A stretch of 8,359 nt of DNA from CAYMLQ01 sp964390795. GTDB taxonomy: Bacteria; Verrucomicrobiota; Kiritimatiellia; RFP12; UBA1067. A program made the position numbers and the translations under genes. The stretch lies in NCBI GenBank assembly GCA_964390795.1, contig CAYMLQ010000271.1, positions 1-8,359 on the forward strand. Direction: 5' to 3'. The notes beneath the pieces were generated by a model. That model saw nothing but the letters and a program-made list of their open reading frames with translations. It was not told where the DNA came from and made no database searches. Position 1 is the stretch's first letter, and every line of letters begins with the position of its first letter. Below, piece after piece: positions 1 to 6,198 of the stretch.

Positions 1-521
1 CGTGTGTGGGGCTGCGCGGCGTGCGCGTGCGCAACATCGTCCGCGAATTGAACGGTGAGAAAATCGACATCGTGCGCTGGAGTGAAGACATCAAGCAGTA
101 CGTGACTCAGGCGCTTGCGCCGGCGCGGCTCGAAGGCGTGGTCATCCATCCGGACGATGCGCGCACGGTGCTTGTGACGGTGGCGCCGGACCAGCTTTCG
201 CTGGCGATCGGCAAGCGCGGCCAGAATGTGAGGCTGACGTCCAAGCTTACCGGGTGGCGTGTGGACATCCAGAAGAGCGGCGAAGTGGTGACCTTCGAGG
301 AGCAGCGCGAGACCGCGATTGCGGAGTTGGCGGAGGTGCTCGACATCAGCGCAGAGACGGCGACCCTGCTGGTCGCGAACGGGTTCCTGACGACGGAAGG
401 CATCGTCGAGGTTGAGGTTTCTTATCTGCAAGAGGTGACCGGCCTGGATGAGCAGACGGCGCGCAGTATCTGGGCTGCGGCCCAGGCTGCCAGCGGCGTG
501 GTGGAAGAAGCGGGAGAGTGA
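1..521 (+). CDS. nusA: Transcription termination/antitermination factor NusA, C-terminal part (5' end outside window)
   Basis: NusA binds RNA polymerase and nascent RNA and modulates pausing, termination and antitermination. The reading frame is already open at base 3 (Cys-Val-Gly-Leu-Arg-Gly), matching the conserved C-V-G-x-R-G segment of the first KH domain, so the N-terminal domain, the S1 domain and part of KH1 lie outside the window. The visible part continues with the family block NGEKIDIVRWSED. The second KH domain follows, with its GKRGQN loop at bases 210-227 and the following R-L-T-S-K-L-T-G-W segment. A C-terminal helix-hairpin-helix-like region (LAEVLDISAETATLLVANGF, then LQEVTGLDEQTARSIW) resembles the NusA C-terminal repeat. 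The GTG at base 6 is an internal codon, not the start. The stop lies 7 bases before infB, the classic nusA-infB arrangement. Identification is secure. Confidence 0.96.
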   Translation, partial: CVGLRGVRVRNIVRELNGEKIDIVRWSEDIKQYVTQALAPARLEGVVIHPDDARTVLVTVAPDQLSLAIGKRGQNVRLTSKLTGWRVDIQKSGEVVTFEEQRETAIAELAEVLDISAETATLLVANGFLTTEGIVEVEVSYLQEVTGLDEQTARSIWAAAQAASGVVEEAGE

Positions 522-528
522 GAGAGTT

Positions 529-3174
529 ATGAGAGTCAGTGAACTAGCCAAGAAAATCCAGACCTCCAGTGTTGAGGTTCTTAAGCAGGCGGGCGCATTA
601 GGCATCGAGGCCTATTCACCGTTGACGCAGCTTGACGCCCAGGATGTCTCGCGTCTTCAGGATCATTTCAAGCAGCGCCCGGCGGTTGATGTCGAGCGCG
701 AGCAGGCCGCGCAGGCCGCGCGCTGCGGAGAGAAGATGGCGCTGGAGCTGTCGCGACGGGCGGCACAAGACAAGGCCGACCGCGCGGTGCTCGACGCCAA
801 CCGGCAGCGCGCGATGGAGATGGATGCGCGTGCGAAGGGCCTGGCCCTGCCGGCACCGAGCGCAGCCGCGGCTCCTGCCGCCGAGTCGAAGCCCGCGCCT
901 GCCGCCGTCGTGGCGGCCGCCGCTGCTCCGCAGGCGGACGTGGCGGCCGCCGCGTCGCCGACGCCCGTCGTCGCCGCAGCTCCGGCAGCCCCTGCTCCTG
1001 AAGCGGCGGCACCCGCCCCTGCGGTGGTCGCTGCTGCGGCGCCCGTGACCGCGGCGCCAGCGACGGCCGAGCAGCCGCATCACGGTGCGGCTGCAGCTAA
1101 AGGGCCTCTGAAGCCCAAACCCGCCCGTTATGTGGTGGAGGATGAGCCCCTGGAGCCAGAGGAGGTTCTGGCCGCCCCCTTTATCACGCGCATCGCCAAA
1201 GAGGAAGTGCGTGAGGCGCCCAAAGTGCCGCGCAGCCAGAACCAGAAGGGGCGCGACAGAGAGACGAGCCGTCCGCCGATGCGCGGCGGGCCGCAGCCTC
1301 ACCGCCCGGGGCAGCCGCCCCAGCGGCCGGGCCAGCAGCAGTGGCAGCGCCCGGGGCAGCCGGTGCCGCAGCAAGAGGCCTCCGTAGCTCCCGATCGCGT
1401 GATCCTGTTGCGCGGCGCGGTGGTCGTCAAAGATTTGGCCGAAAAGCTCGGGCTTCGCCCCAACCGCCTGATCGCGGATCTGATGCAGCTCAACATCCTC
1501 GCGTCGATCAACCAGCGCGTGGAAATCGATGTGGCGCAGAAGATTGCCGACAAGTACGGGTACAAGATCGAGATCGAGCGCGCGAAGCGGTCGACCGAGC
1601 GCAAGCCGGTGTTGCGCAGCGAGGACGCCGACGACGCCATTCCGGAGGACAAGTCGGAGGAGATGGTGCCGCGTCCGCCCGTGGTTACGTTCCTCGGGCA
1701 CGTCGATCACGGCAAGACCTCGCTCATGGACCGCATCCGCAATACGCGGGTCGCGTCGGGCGAGGCGGGTGGCATCACCCAGCATATTGGCGCTTACACG
1801 GTCGAGGTTAACGGCCGGAAGATCACGTTCTTGGACACGCCCGGTCACGCGGCCTTTTCGGCCATGCGCGCCCGCGGCGCAAGCCTGACGGACATCGCGG
1901 TGATCATCATCGCGGCGGATGACGGCATCATGCCGCAGACGCGCGAGGCGATCAAGCATGCGCAGCAGGCCGGCGTTCAGATCATGGTGGCGATCAACAA
2001 GTGCGACTTGCCGACAGCCAAGCCGGACCGCGTGCGCCAGATGCTGCAGGGCGAAGGCTTGACGCCTGAAGAGTGGGGCGGCGACGTGGTCTGCGTCGAG
2101 GTCTCGGCGATCACGGGCAAGGGCGTCGACCATCTGCTGGAAATGATCCTGCTGCAGGCCGACGTGCTGGAACTCTTGGCCAACCCCTCCCGGCGTGCCG
2201 ACGGGTTTGTGGTCGAGGCGCAGCTCGAGCAGGGCTTGGGGCCGACCGCGACGCTGCTGGTCGCTGGCGGCACGCTGAACGTGGGCGACATCATCCTGTG
2301 CGGCGAGTACATCGGGCGCGTCCGCGGCCTGATCGACGACCGTGGGCGGCGCGTGAAATCCGCGACGGCCGCGACGGCGGTGAAATGCATGGGCCTCTCC
2401 GGCGTGCCGGAGGCGGGTGCCGCGTTCCGCGTGATGCTGAACGAAAAGCGTGCCCGCGAGCTGGCCGAGAAGGCCGCGGAGGAGCGCAAGCAGGTGGAGC
2501 TGGTCAGCGCCAAGGCCACCTCGTTTGACGAGCTCATGACGCACATGAAGAACAACCAGCGCCGCGAGCTGGCGGTGATCATCAAGGCGGATACGCAGGG
2601 GTCGTCCGAGGCGATTTGCGAATCGCTCAAAGAGATCAAGAGCGACAAGGTGTCTCTCAACATCATTTCCGAGTCCATCGGCAACATCTCTGCCACGGAT
2701 GTGAACAAGGCCGGCTCGGGCGTTGCTCTGATCATCGGCTTCAGCGTCGGTTGCGAGACGGGCGTCCAGCAGCTCGCGCGGCATGACGGCGTACGCATCA
2801 ACACCTTCCGCATCATTTACGAACTCATCGATTTCATCAAGCAGCGCATGCTTGATCTGCTGCCTCCTGAGTACAAGGAGGTCGTCAGGGGCCATGCGGA
2901 GATTCGCGCCATCTTCGACATCGGCAAGACCGGCCGCGTCGCCGGCTGCCAGATGTTGGACGGCACGCTCCGAACGGACGCCCGCTACCGTATCTCCCGC
3001 AAGAAGGAAAAAATGTGGGACGGCAAGGTCTCCGCGCTCAAACACTTCCAGAGCGACGTCTCGGAAGTGACCGGCTCGCAGGAGTGCGGCATTCTCTTCA
3101 GCGGATACGAGGAGTTTCAGACGGGCGACATCATCGAGTGCTATGTGCTCGAGGAGCTGCCGCGCACCCTGTAA
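529..3174 (+). CDS. infB: Translation initiation factor IF-2
   Basis: IF-2 is the GTPase that brings fMet-tRNA to the 30S subunit and promotes 50S joining. The protein is 881 residues. I chose ATG 529 because MRVSELAKKIQTSSVEVL is the canonical IF-2 N-terminus and a purine-rich GAGAG precedes it. The frame stays open further upstream, but only as overlap with nusA. Domains in order: IF2_N (about 1-50); a charged helical stretch; an Ala/Pro-rich linker (about 105-190); a Gly/Pro/Gln/Arg segment with three RPGQ repeats (259-277); a second IF2_N-like domain (about 289-351); and the G domain. G-domain motifs are G1 GHVDHGKT (390-397), G2 GGITQH around T417, G3 DTPGH (436-440, with catalytic His440), G4 NKCD (490-493) and G5 SAITGKG (526-532). 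Domains II and III follow. The C-terminal fMet-tRNA-binding domain runs from about 785 to 881 and includes GSQECGI (849-855). All GTPase motifs are intact. Confidence 0.98.
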   Translation: MRVSELAKKIQTSSVEVLKQAGALGIEAYSPLTQLDAQDVSRLQDHFKQRPAVDVEREQAAQAARCGEKMALELSRRAAQDKADRAVLDANRQRAMEMDARAKGLALPAPSAAAAPAAESKPAPAAVVAAAAAPQADVAAAASPTPVVAAAPAAPAPEAAAPAPAVVAAAAPVTAAPATAEQPHHGAAAAKGPLKPKPARYVVEDEPLEPEEVLAAPFITRIAKEEVREAPKVPRSQNQKGRDRETSRPPMRGGPQPHRPGQPPQRPGQQQWQRPGQPVPQQEASVAPDRVILLRGAVVVKDLAEKLGLRPNRLIADLMQLNILASINQRVEIDVAQKIADKYGYKIEIERAKRSTERKPVLRSEDADDAIPEDKSEEMVPRPPVVTFLGHVDHGKTSLMDRIRNTRVASGEAGGITQHIGAYTVEVNGRKITFLDTPGHAAFSAMRARGASLTDIAVIIIAADDGIMPQTREAIKHAQQAGVQIMVAINKCDLPTAKPDRVRQMLQGEGLTPEEWGGDVVCVEVSAITGKGVDHLLEMILLQADVLELLANPSRRADGFVVEAQLEQGLGPTATLLVAGGTLNVGDIILCGEYIGRVRGLIDDRGRRVKSATAATAVKCMGLSGVPEAGAAFRVMLNEKRARELAEKAAEERKQVELVSAKATSFDELMTHMKNNQRRELAVIIKADTQGSSEAICESLKEIKSDKVSLNIISESIGNISATDVNKAGSGVALIIGFSVGCETGVQQLARHDGVRINTFRIIYELIDFIKQRMLDLLPPEYKEVVRGHAEIRAIFDIGKTGRVAGCQMLDGTLRTDARYRISRKKEKMWDGKVSALKHFQSDVSEVTGSQECGILFSGYEEFQTGDIIECYVLEELPRTL

Positions 3175-3177
3175 TGC

Positions 3178-3246
3178 AGTTCTAAAATTCTGAAGTGCGG
3201 GAGTTCTAAAGTTAAACGACGCCTAGGCGTTCGGACTTTAGAACTC
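3178..3246 (+). promoter_or_regulatory. Large stem-loop with duplicated left arm in the infB-rbfA gap
   Basis: In the 95-base gap between infB and rbfA, GAGTTCTAAAGT (3201-3212) is the exact reverse complement of ACTTTAGAACTC (3235-3246). Inside the loop lies a second perfect palindrome, ACGCCTAGGCGT (3219-3230), flanked by CG/CG, so one nearly continuous hairpin can form. A partial extra copy of the left arm, AGTTCTAAA (3178-3186), could pair with the right arm instead, giving two mutually exclusive folds. No T-run follows the stem, so a simple intrinsic terminator is unlikely. It could be an mRNA-stabilising or processing element, an attenuator, or a REP-like dispersed repeat. The fold is read directly; the function is inferred. 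Confidence 0.6.
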
Positions 3247-3269
3247 GCCGATTTCCAGTAAGGTAAGTT

Positions 3270-3665
3270 ATGGCCATTGACCGTCTTGAGCGCGTCAACT
3301 CGTTGTTGCGCCGTGAGCTGGGCGAAGCGCTCTACAAAGTTTTTTCGGGCGAGCCGATCGATCTCGCTGCAATCACCATCACGCGTGTCGAGGCCGCGCG
3401 AAATCTCCGAACCGCCAAAGTCTCGGTCTCGGTTTTCGGGCATGAGCAGGAGCGCGGCGCCTTTTTGCGCCAGCTCGCCAACAAGGCGAAGGAGCTGCAG
3501 GCGCTGATCAACCGCGACCTGTCGCTCAAATACACCCCGCGCCTGCGGTTCGAGTTGGACGGTTCGCTCGAGAAGGGCGATCATATTCTCGACGTGCTCA
3601 GCCACCTTGAGGTGCCTGCCGACTCCGGCGCTGAGGCCGTGCAGCCTGAAGCCGATTCCAACTGA
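3270..3665 (+). CDS. rbfA: 30S ribosome-binding factor RbfA
   Basis: RbfA is a small cytoplasmic KH-fold protein that binds the immature 30S subunit and helps 16S rRNA 5'-end maturation, and it is important in the cold. The 131-residue product has the usual family length. The N-terminal helix R-L-E-R-V-N-S-L-L-R-R-E-L (5-17), the strand LRTAKVSVSVFG (46-57) and the block KYTPRLRFELD (87-97) followed by the S-L-E-K-G-D-H-I helix are typical of RbfA. Residues from about 115 on form an acidic, probably disordered tail. ATG 3270 is preceded by AAGG (3260-3263) at good spacing. The gene follows infB after a gap with a prominent hairpin and precedes truB by 23 bases, the usual infB-rbfA-truB order. 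Confidence 0.95.
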   Translation: MAIDRLERVNSLLRRELGEALYKVFSGEPIDLAAITITRVEAARNLRTAKVSVSVFGHEQERGAFLRQLANKAKELQALINRDLSLKYTPRLRFELDGSLEKGDHILDVLSHLEVPADSGAEAVQPEADSN

Positions 3666-3688
3666 CCGTAACCGGGAGTCACAGACTG

Positions 3689-4444
3689 ATGCCGTCCTTT
3701 GTTGCACAAGCACCTTCTCCGTGGGGCCTATTTGATGGCGTGCTGCTGGTTGACAAACCGGCTGGGCCCACGTCCCACGATATCGTCCACAAGATCCGAA
3801 AGACCTTCCGCATCGAGAAAGTCGGCCACGGCGGCACGCTGGATCCCAATGCGACCGGACTCCTCATCGTCCTGCTGGGCAAAGGCACCAAGCTGTCTGA
3901 CCAGCTGATGGGCAGCGACAAGGCGTATGCGGGTGTCATGCGGCTCGGGCGTACCACCTCGTCGCAGGACTGCGACGGGGAGACGCTTGAGGAGAAGCCG
4001 TGGGAACACGTGACGCGCGAACAGGTCGAGTCGCGCATGGCCGAACAGCTCGGCGACATTTTCCAGACTCCGCCCATGGTGTCGGCGATCAAGCTGGCAG
4101 GCGTGCCGCTGTACAAGCTGGCGCGCAAAGGGCAGGAGGTGGAGCGCAAGCCCAGGTTCCTGCACATCTACCGCTTCGCCATCACCGAGTGGGCGCCGCC
4201 TCTGGTGTCGTTCGAGGTCCACTGCACCAAGGGAACCTACGTGCGAACCCTGGCGCATGACGTCGGCCAGGCGCTCGGCTGCGGCGCCTGCCTCGACGCG
4301 CTGCGGCGCACCCGGTCGGGCGCGTTTGACGTGAAGGACGCGCTGCCGTTCGACGACACCCTGAACCTGACGCCCGAACAGCTTGCCGCACGCGTGCTGC
4401 CTTTCGCGCGCGTGGCGGCGCAACTGTCGGCCTCACCCGCCTGA
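3689..4444 (+). CDS. truB: tRNA pseudouridine(55) synthase TruB
   Basis: TruB isomerises U55 to pseudouridine in the T-loop of tRNAs. The 251-residue protein begins with a short extension and then the family block GVLLVDKPAGPTSHD (17-31). The catalytic motif GHGGTLDPNATG (46-57) contains the nucleophile Asp52, and the conserved Tyr80 lies in KAYAGVMRLG. Further family motifs are QTPPMVSAIK (126-135), ARKGQEVERK (145-154) and KGTYVRTL (181-188) with its conserved Arg186. At 251 residues it is shorter than E. coli TruB (about 314) and seems to lack the C-terminal PUA domain; such short forms are known. The start is ATG 3689, with GGGAG (3673-3677) somewhat distant at 11 bases. It sits between rbfA and ribF and is probably cotranscribed with them. 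Confidence 0.95.
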   Translation: MPSFVAQAPSPWGLFDGVLLVDKPAGPTSHDIVHKIRKTFRIEKVGHGGTLDPNATGLLIVLLGKGTKLSDQLMGSDKAYAGVMRLGRTTSSQDCDGETLEEKPWEHVTREQVESRMAEQLGDIFQTPPMVSAIKLAGVPLYKLARKGQEVERKPRFLHIYRFAITEWAPPLVSFEVHCTKGTYVRTLAHDVGQALGCGACLDALRRTRSGAFDVKDALPFDDTLNLTPEQLAARVLPFARVAAQLSASPA

Positions 4445-4451
4445 TACCGCC

Positions 4452-5411
4452 ATGAAGCTTCTCAGACAGCCCGCGCAGTTTCGCAAGATCCCCGGCCCCA
4501 TCGTGCTGGCCGCCGGTTTCTTCGACGGCGTTCACAAAGGGCATCAGCAGGTGCTCGCCAGCACGATCGAACGCGCGCGGGAAATCGGCGGCCAGGCATG
4601 GGTGCTCACCTTTGACCGACACCCGATGGCCGTTCTCGCACCTTCGAAATGCCCCCCCCTGCTGAGCACGCTGGAGGACCGCCTGCACCGGCTCGAGGCG
4701 TCCGGCGTGGACGGCGTGCTGCTCCTGCCGTTTTCGCGGCGGCTGGCGGTGCAGGAACCCGAGACGTTTATCCGCTGGCTGTGCGGCAAGCGGCCGGCCG
4801 ATAACGGCGGCCGCGCTCCCGTCGCGGCGAAGCTGAGCGAGATCCGCTGCGGCGAGAACTGGCGCTTCGGACGGCGTGCCGCGGGCACGCCCGAACTGCT
4901 CGCGCAGTACGGCCGGCACTACGGATTCCGTGTGGTGATCGTGCCGTACGCGGAGTATCAGAGCGTGGAGATCTCCAGCACGCGTATCCGGATCGCGGTG
5001 CGAGAGGGAAGGCTGGGCGATGCGGCCGTGATGTTAGGCCGGCCCTACTCCATACGCGATATGGTTGTCCGCGGGCGCGGCGTAGGGGCAACCCTCTGCG
5101 TGGCGACCGCCAACGTGCAGCCGCGAACCGACGTGCTGCCTCCCAACGGGGTGTACGCGGTGCGGGTGATCGTTGACGGGGCGGCCTACAACGGCGTGGC
5201 CAACTTGGGCCTGCACCCGACCTTTACCGACGTGCGCCCGGAGCACGCGGTGCTCGAAACGCACCTGCTGGATTTCGCAGGGGATCTGTACGGCCAGATC
5301 ATCGAAGTGTGCTTCCTGGGCCGGTTGCGCGACGAATGCGTGTTCGATTCGCCCGAGGCGTTGACCATTCAGATCGCCGAAGACGTGCGGCAGGCCGCGC
5401 GGTTTTTCTGA
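4452..5411 (+). CDS. ribF: Bifunctional riboflavin kinase / FAD synthetase RibF
   Basis: RibF phosphorylates riboflavin to FMN and adenylylates FMN to FAD in the cytoplasm. The 319-residue length fits the family. The N-terminal nucleotidyltransferase domain carries GFFDGVHKGH (22-31), a variant of the usual GNFDGVHxGH. The motif ISSTRIR (174-180) closes this domain. The C-terminal flavokinase domain has the glycine-rich start RGRGVG (207-212), ATAN (218-221) where PTAN is usual, the segment PPNGVYAV, and Glu269 in LETHLLDF, which aligns with the family's catalytic Glu. ATG 4452 is 7 bases after the truB stop; the frame stays open upstream but overlaps truB. No clear Shine-Dalgarno sequence is visible, so translation may be coupled to truB. 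The first ribosomal-operon gene unrelated to translation, it ends the operon here at a hairpin terminator. Confidence 0.94.
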   Translation: MKLLRQPAQFRKIPGPIVLAAGFFDGVHKGHQQVLASTIERAREIGGQAWVLTFDRHPMAVLAPSKCPPLLSTLEDRLHRLEASGVDGVLLLPFSRRLAVQEPETFIRWLCGKRPADNGGRAPVAAKLSEIRCGENWRFGRRAAGTPELLAQYGRHYGFRVVIVPYAEYQSVEISSTRIRIAVREGRLGDAAVMLGRPYSIRDMVVRGRGVGATLCVATANVQPRTDVLPPNGVYAVRVIVDGAAYNGVANLGLHPTFTDVRPEHAVLETHLLDFAGDLYGQIIEVCFLGRLRDECVFDSPEALTIQIAEDVRQAARFF

Positions 5412-5433
5412 GAAGCGCCGGGCAACCAAACGA

Positions 5434-5465
5434 AACGACCTGAACGGAAAGCCGTGCAGGTCGTT
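5434..5465. terminator. Hairpin terminator between convergent ribF and secG
   Basis: AACGACCTG (5434-5442) and CAGGTCGTT (5457-5465) are perfect complements. An inner ACGG/CCGT stem closes an AAAG loop, with one A-G mismatch between the two stems. The hairpin lies 22 bases after the ribF stop and 30 bases beyond the secG stop. On the - strand the stem is followed by the T-rich run TTTCGTTTGGTT, so it looks best as a rho-independent terminator for secG. It may also stop transcripts from ribF, where no T-run follows. Confidence 0.75.
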
Positions 5466-5495
5466 GGATCTTACTGGATGTCAAGTCATCGGCGC

Positions 5496-5882
5496 TTACG
5501 GGGCGGCCGGAGCCGGTGCCGCTGGAGCCGGTGCCATCGGGGACGGCGCGGACGGGGCAGGCATTGACGAGGGCTGTGAGAACGGCACAGCCGATTGTTC
5601 GGCAACCGGTGCGGCCGTCTTGACGCCTTCCATGACCGAGGTTCCGCCATGGGAAGTCAGGCGCGAGAGCACCAGCGTGTTGAGCAGGAAAATGGTGCCC
5701 AGGATGATGGTGCCCTTGGTGAGCACATTGCCCATCTGCGCGCCAAAAAGAGCTTCGCCCATGCCGCCGCCGAAACTCACGCCCAAGCCGCCCTCTTTAG
5801 GCTTCTGCAGCAGGATCACTCCGCCCAGCAGGAAACAGACGATGACTTCAAAGGCATACAAAAAACCGATCAGAATCTGCAT
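5496..5882 (-). CDS. secG: Preprotein translocase subunit SecG
   Basis: SecG is the small auxiliary subunit of the SecYEG channel in the inner membrane and stimulates SecA-driven export. The 128-residue product has two hydrophobic helices (about 3-25 and 55-73). The loop between them carries the conserved pattern LLQKPKEGGLGVSFGGG (24-40), diagnostic of SecG. Residues from about 90 form an Ala/Pro/Ser-rich, low-complexity tail (PAPSAPSPMAPAPAAPAPAAP-like). This tail is encoded by a short repeated DNA segment and is probably disordered. On the - strand GGAG (5890-5893) sits 7 bases before the ATG, supporting this start. The gene stands alone, convergent with ribF, and has its own likely promoter upstream. 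The family call is firm despite the short length. Confidence 0.93.
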   Translation of the reverse strand: MQILIGFLYAFEVIVCFLLGGVILLQKPKEGGLGVSFGGGMGEALFGAQMGNVLTKGTIILGTIFLLNTLVLSRLTSHGGTSVMEGVKTAAPVAEQSAVPFSQPSSMPAPSAPSPMAPAPAAPAPAAP

Positions 5883-5935
5883 GGTTCAACTCCGTTCAAC
5901 GGCATCTCGAAAGTGGACGCACATTTGAACTGTAC

Positions 5936-5965
5936 CTTATACCAAAGTTTCAGGGTGTTCCGCAA
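5936..5965 (-). promoter_or_regulatory. Likely sigma70-type promoter of secG
   Basis: On the - strand TATAAG (5936-5941) matches the -10 consensus at five of six positions. TTGCGG (5960-5965) lies 18 bases upstream as a weak -35. The predicted leader to the secG ATG is about 45-50 bases. No other gene precedes secG on this strand within several hundred bases, so a promoter is expected here. The -10 is good; the -35 is only half-matching. Confidence 0.5.
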
Positions 5966-6034
5966 CCGCAAAGCGCGGGCAGCAGCCCCTTTTTTGGGAT
6001 TGGTCGGTCGGTTCAGGCAGAAGGGGATGCTCAC

Positions 6035-6054
6035 GCCTAATAATGCCTAATAAT
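6035..6054. repeat. Two tandem copies of a 10-bp unit just upstream of a promoter
   Basis: GCCTAATAAT occurs twice back to back (6035-6044, 6045-6054), followed by a degenerate third unit, GCTAAATATT (6055-6064). The period is about one helical turn, and the AT-rich block ends 5 bases before the -35 hexamer at 6069. It could act as an UP element for RNA polymerase alpha or as regulator half-sites on one DNA face, or it may be neutral slippage. Confidence 0.6.
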
Positions 6055-6068
6055 GCTAAATATTGGAG

Positions 6069-6097
6069 TTGACACATTGCCCACACTGTCAGATACT
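6069..6097 (+). promoter_or_regulatory. Sigma70-type promoter for the cysteine-rich gene
   Basis: A perfect -35 TTGACA (6069-6074) is followed after exactly 17 bases by GATACT (6092-6097), which matches four of six -10 positions. Transcription would start near 6104, leaving a leader of about 95 bases before the GTG start at 6199. An AT-rich tandem repeat directly upstream could strengthen it. The spacing and position make this the best + strand promoter in the window. Confidence 0.65.
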
Positions 6098-6168
6098 TAT
6101 ACCGATACAAATAAGTGCTATCAAGGCTATTTGTGACATCATACGTCTGTCGTCTGTTTATCGGTATA
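6098..6168 (+). promoter_or_regulatory. Leader inverted repeats of the cysteine-rich gene
   Basis: TATACCGATA (6098-6107) is perfectly complementary to TATCGGTATA (6159-6168). Nested within, ACAAATA (6107-6113) pairs with TATTTGT (6128-6134), sharing only base 6107 with the outer arm. The outer left arm begins at the end of the -10 box and spans the expected transcription start. It could be a split operator for a looping repressor, or an mRNA fold if transcription begins slightly upstream. No known riboswitch or RNA thermometer class is recognised. Confidence 0.4.
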
Positions 6169-6198
6169 TGTTCGGTACTGTAGACAAAAGGAGCACCA

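Larger units (their letters stand above)
5883..6198. other. Divergent intergenic region between secG and the cysteine-rich gene
   Basis: This 316-base gap separates two divergently transcribed genes. It holds the secG promoter on the - strand. On the + strand it holds a 10-bp tandem repeat (6035-6054), a promoter (6069-6097) and a leader with inverted repeats. Composition falls from the operon's level: bases 6121-6180 contain 25 G/C of 60, against 43 of 60 at 2341-2400. I see no tRNA, no small RNA that I can name, and no convincing small gene. Confidence 0.7.

Noticed and set aside
448..528. Upstream in-frame extension of infB inside nusA.
   Set aside because: The extra 27 residues do not resemble IF-2, while ATG 529 gives the canonical N-terminus with a purine-rich site before it.
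616..3045. An 809-codon open frame on the - strand covering most of infB.
   Set aside because: It lies opposite a gene with every IF-2 motif intact. Its translation is rich in Arg, His, Asp and Leu with no family pattern, which is the usual shadow of GC-rich coding DNA.
5464..5928. Open frame on the + strand across secG (154 codons).
   Set aside because: Antisense to secG, which has clear family motifs, two membrane helices and a ribosome site. The shadow is Gly/Ala-rich because it reads the repeat-coded tail.
5983..6000. GC-rich segment followed by TTTTTT near 5992, resembling a + strand terminator.
   Set aside because: The stem is poor (CCCC/GGG around the T-run itself) and no + strand gene ends upstream, because secG is on the other strand.
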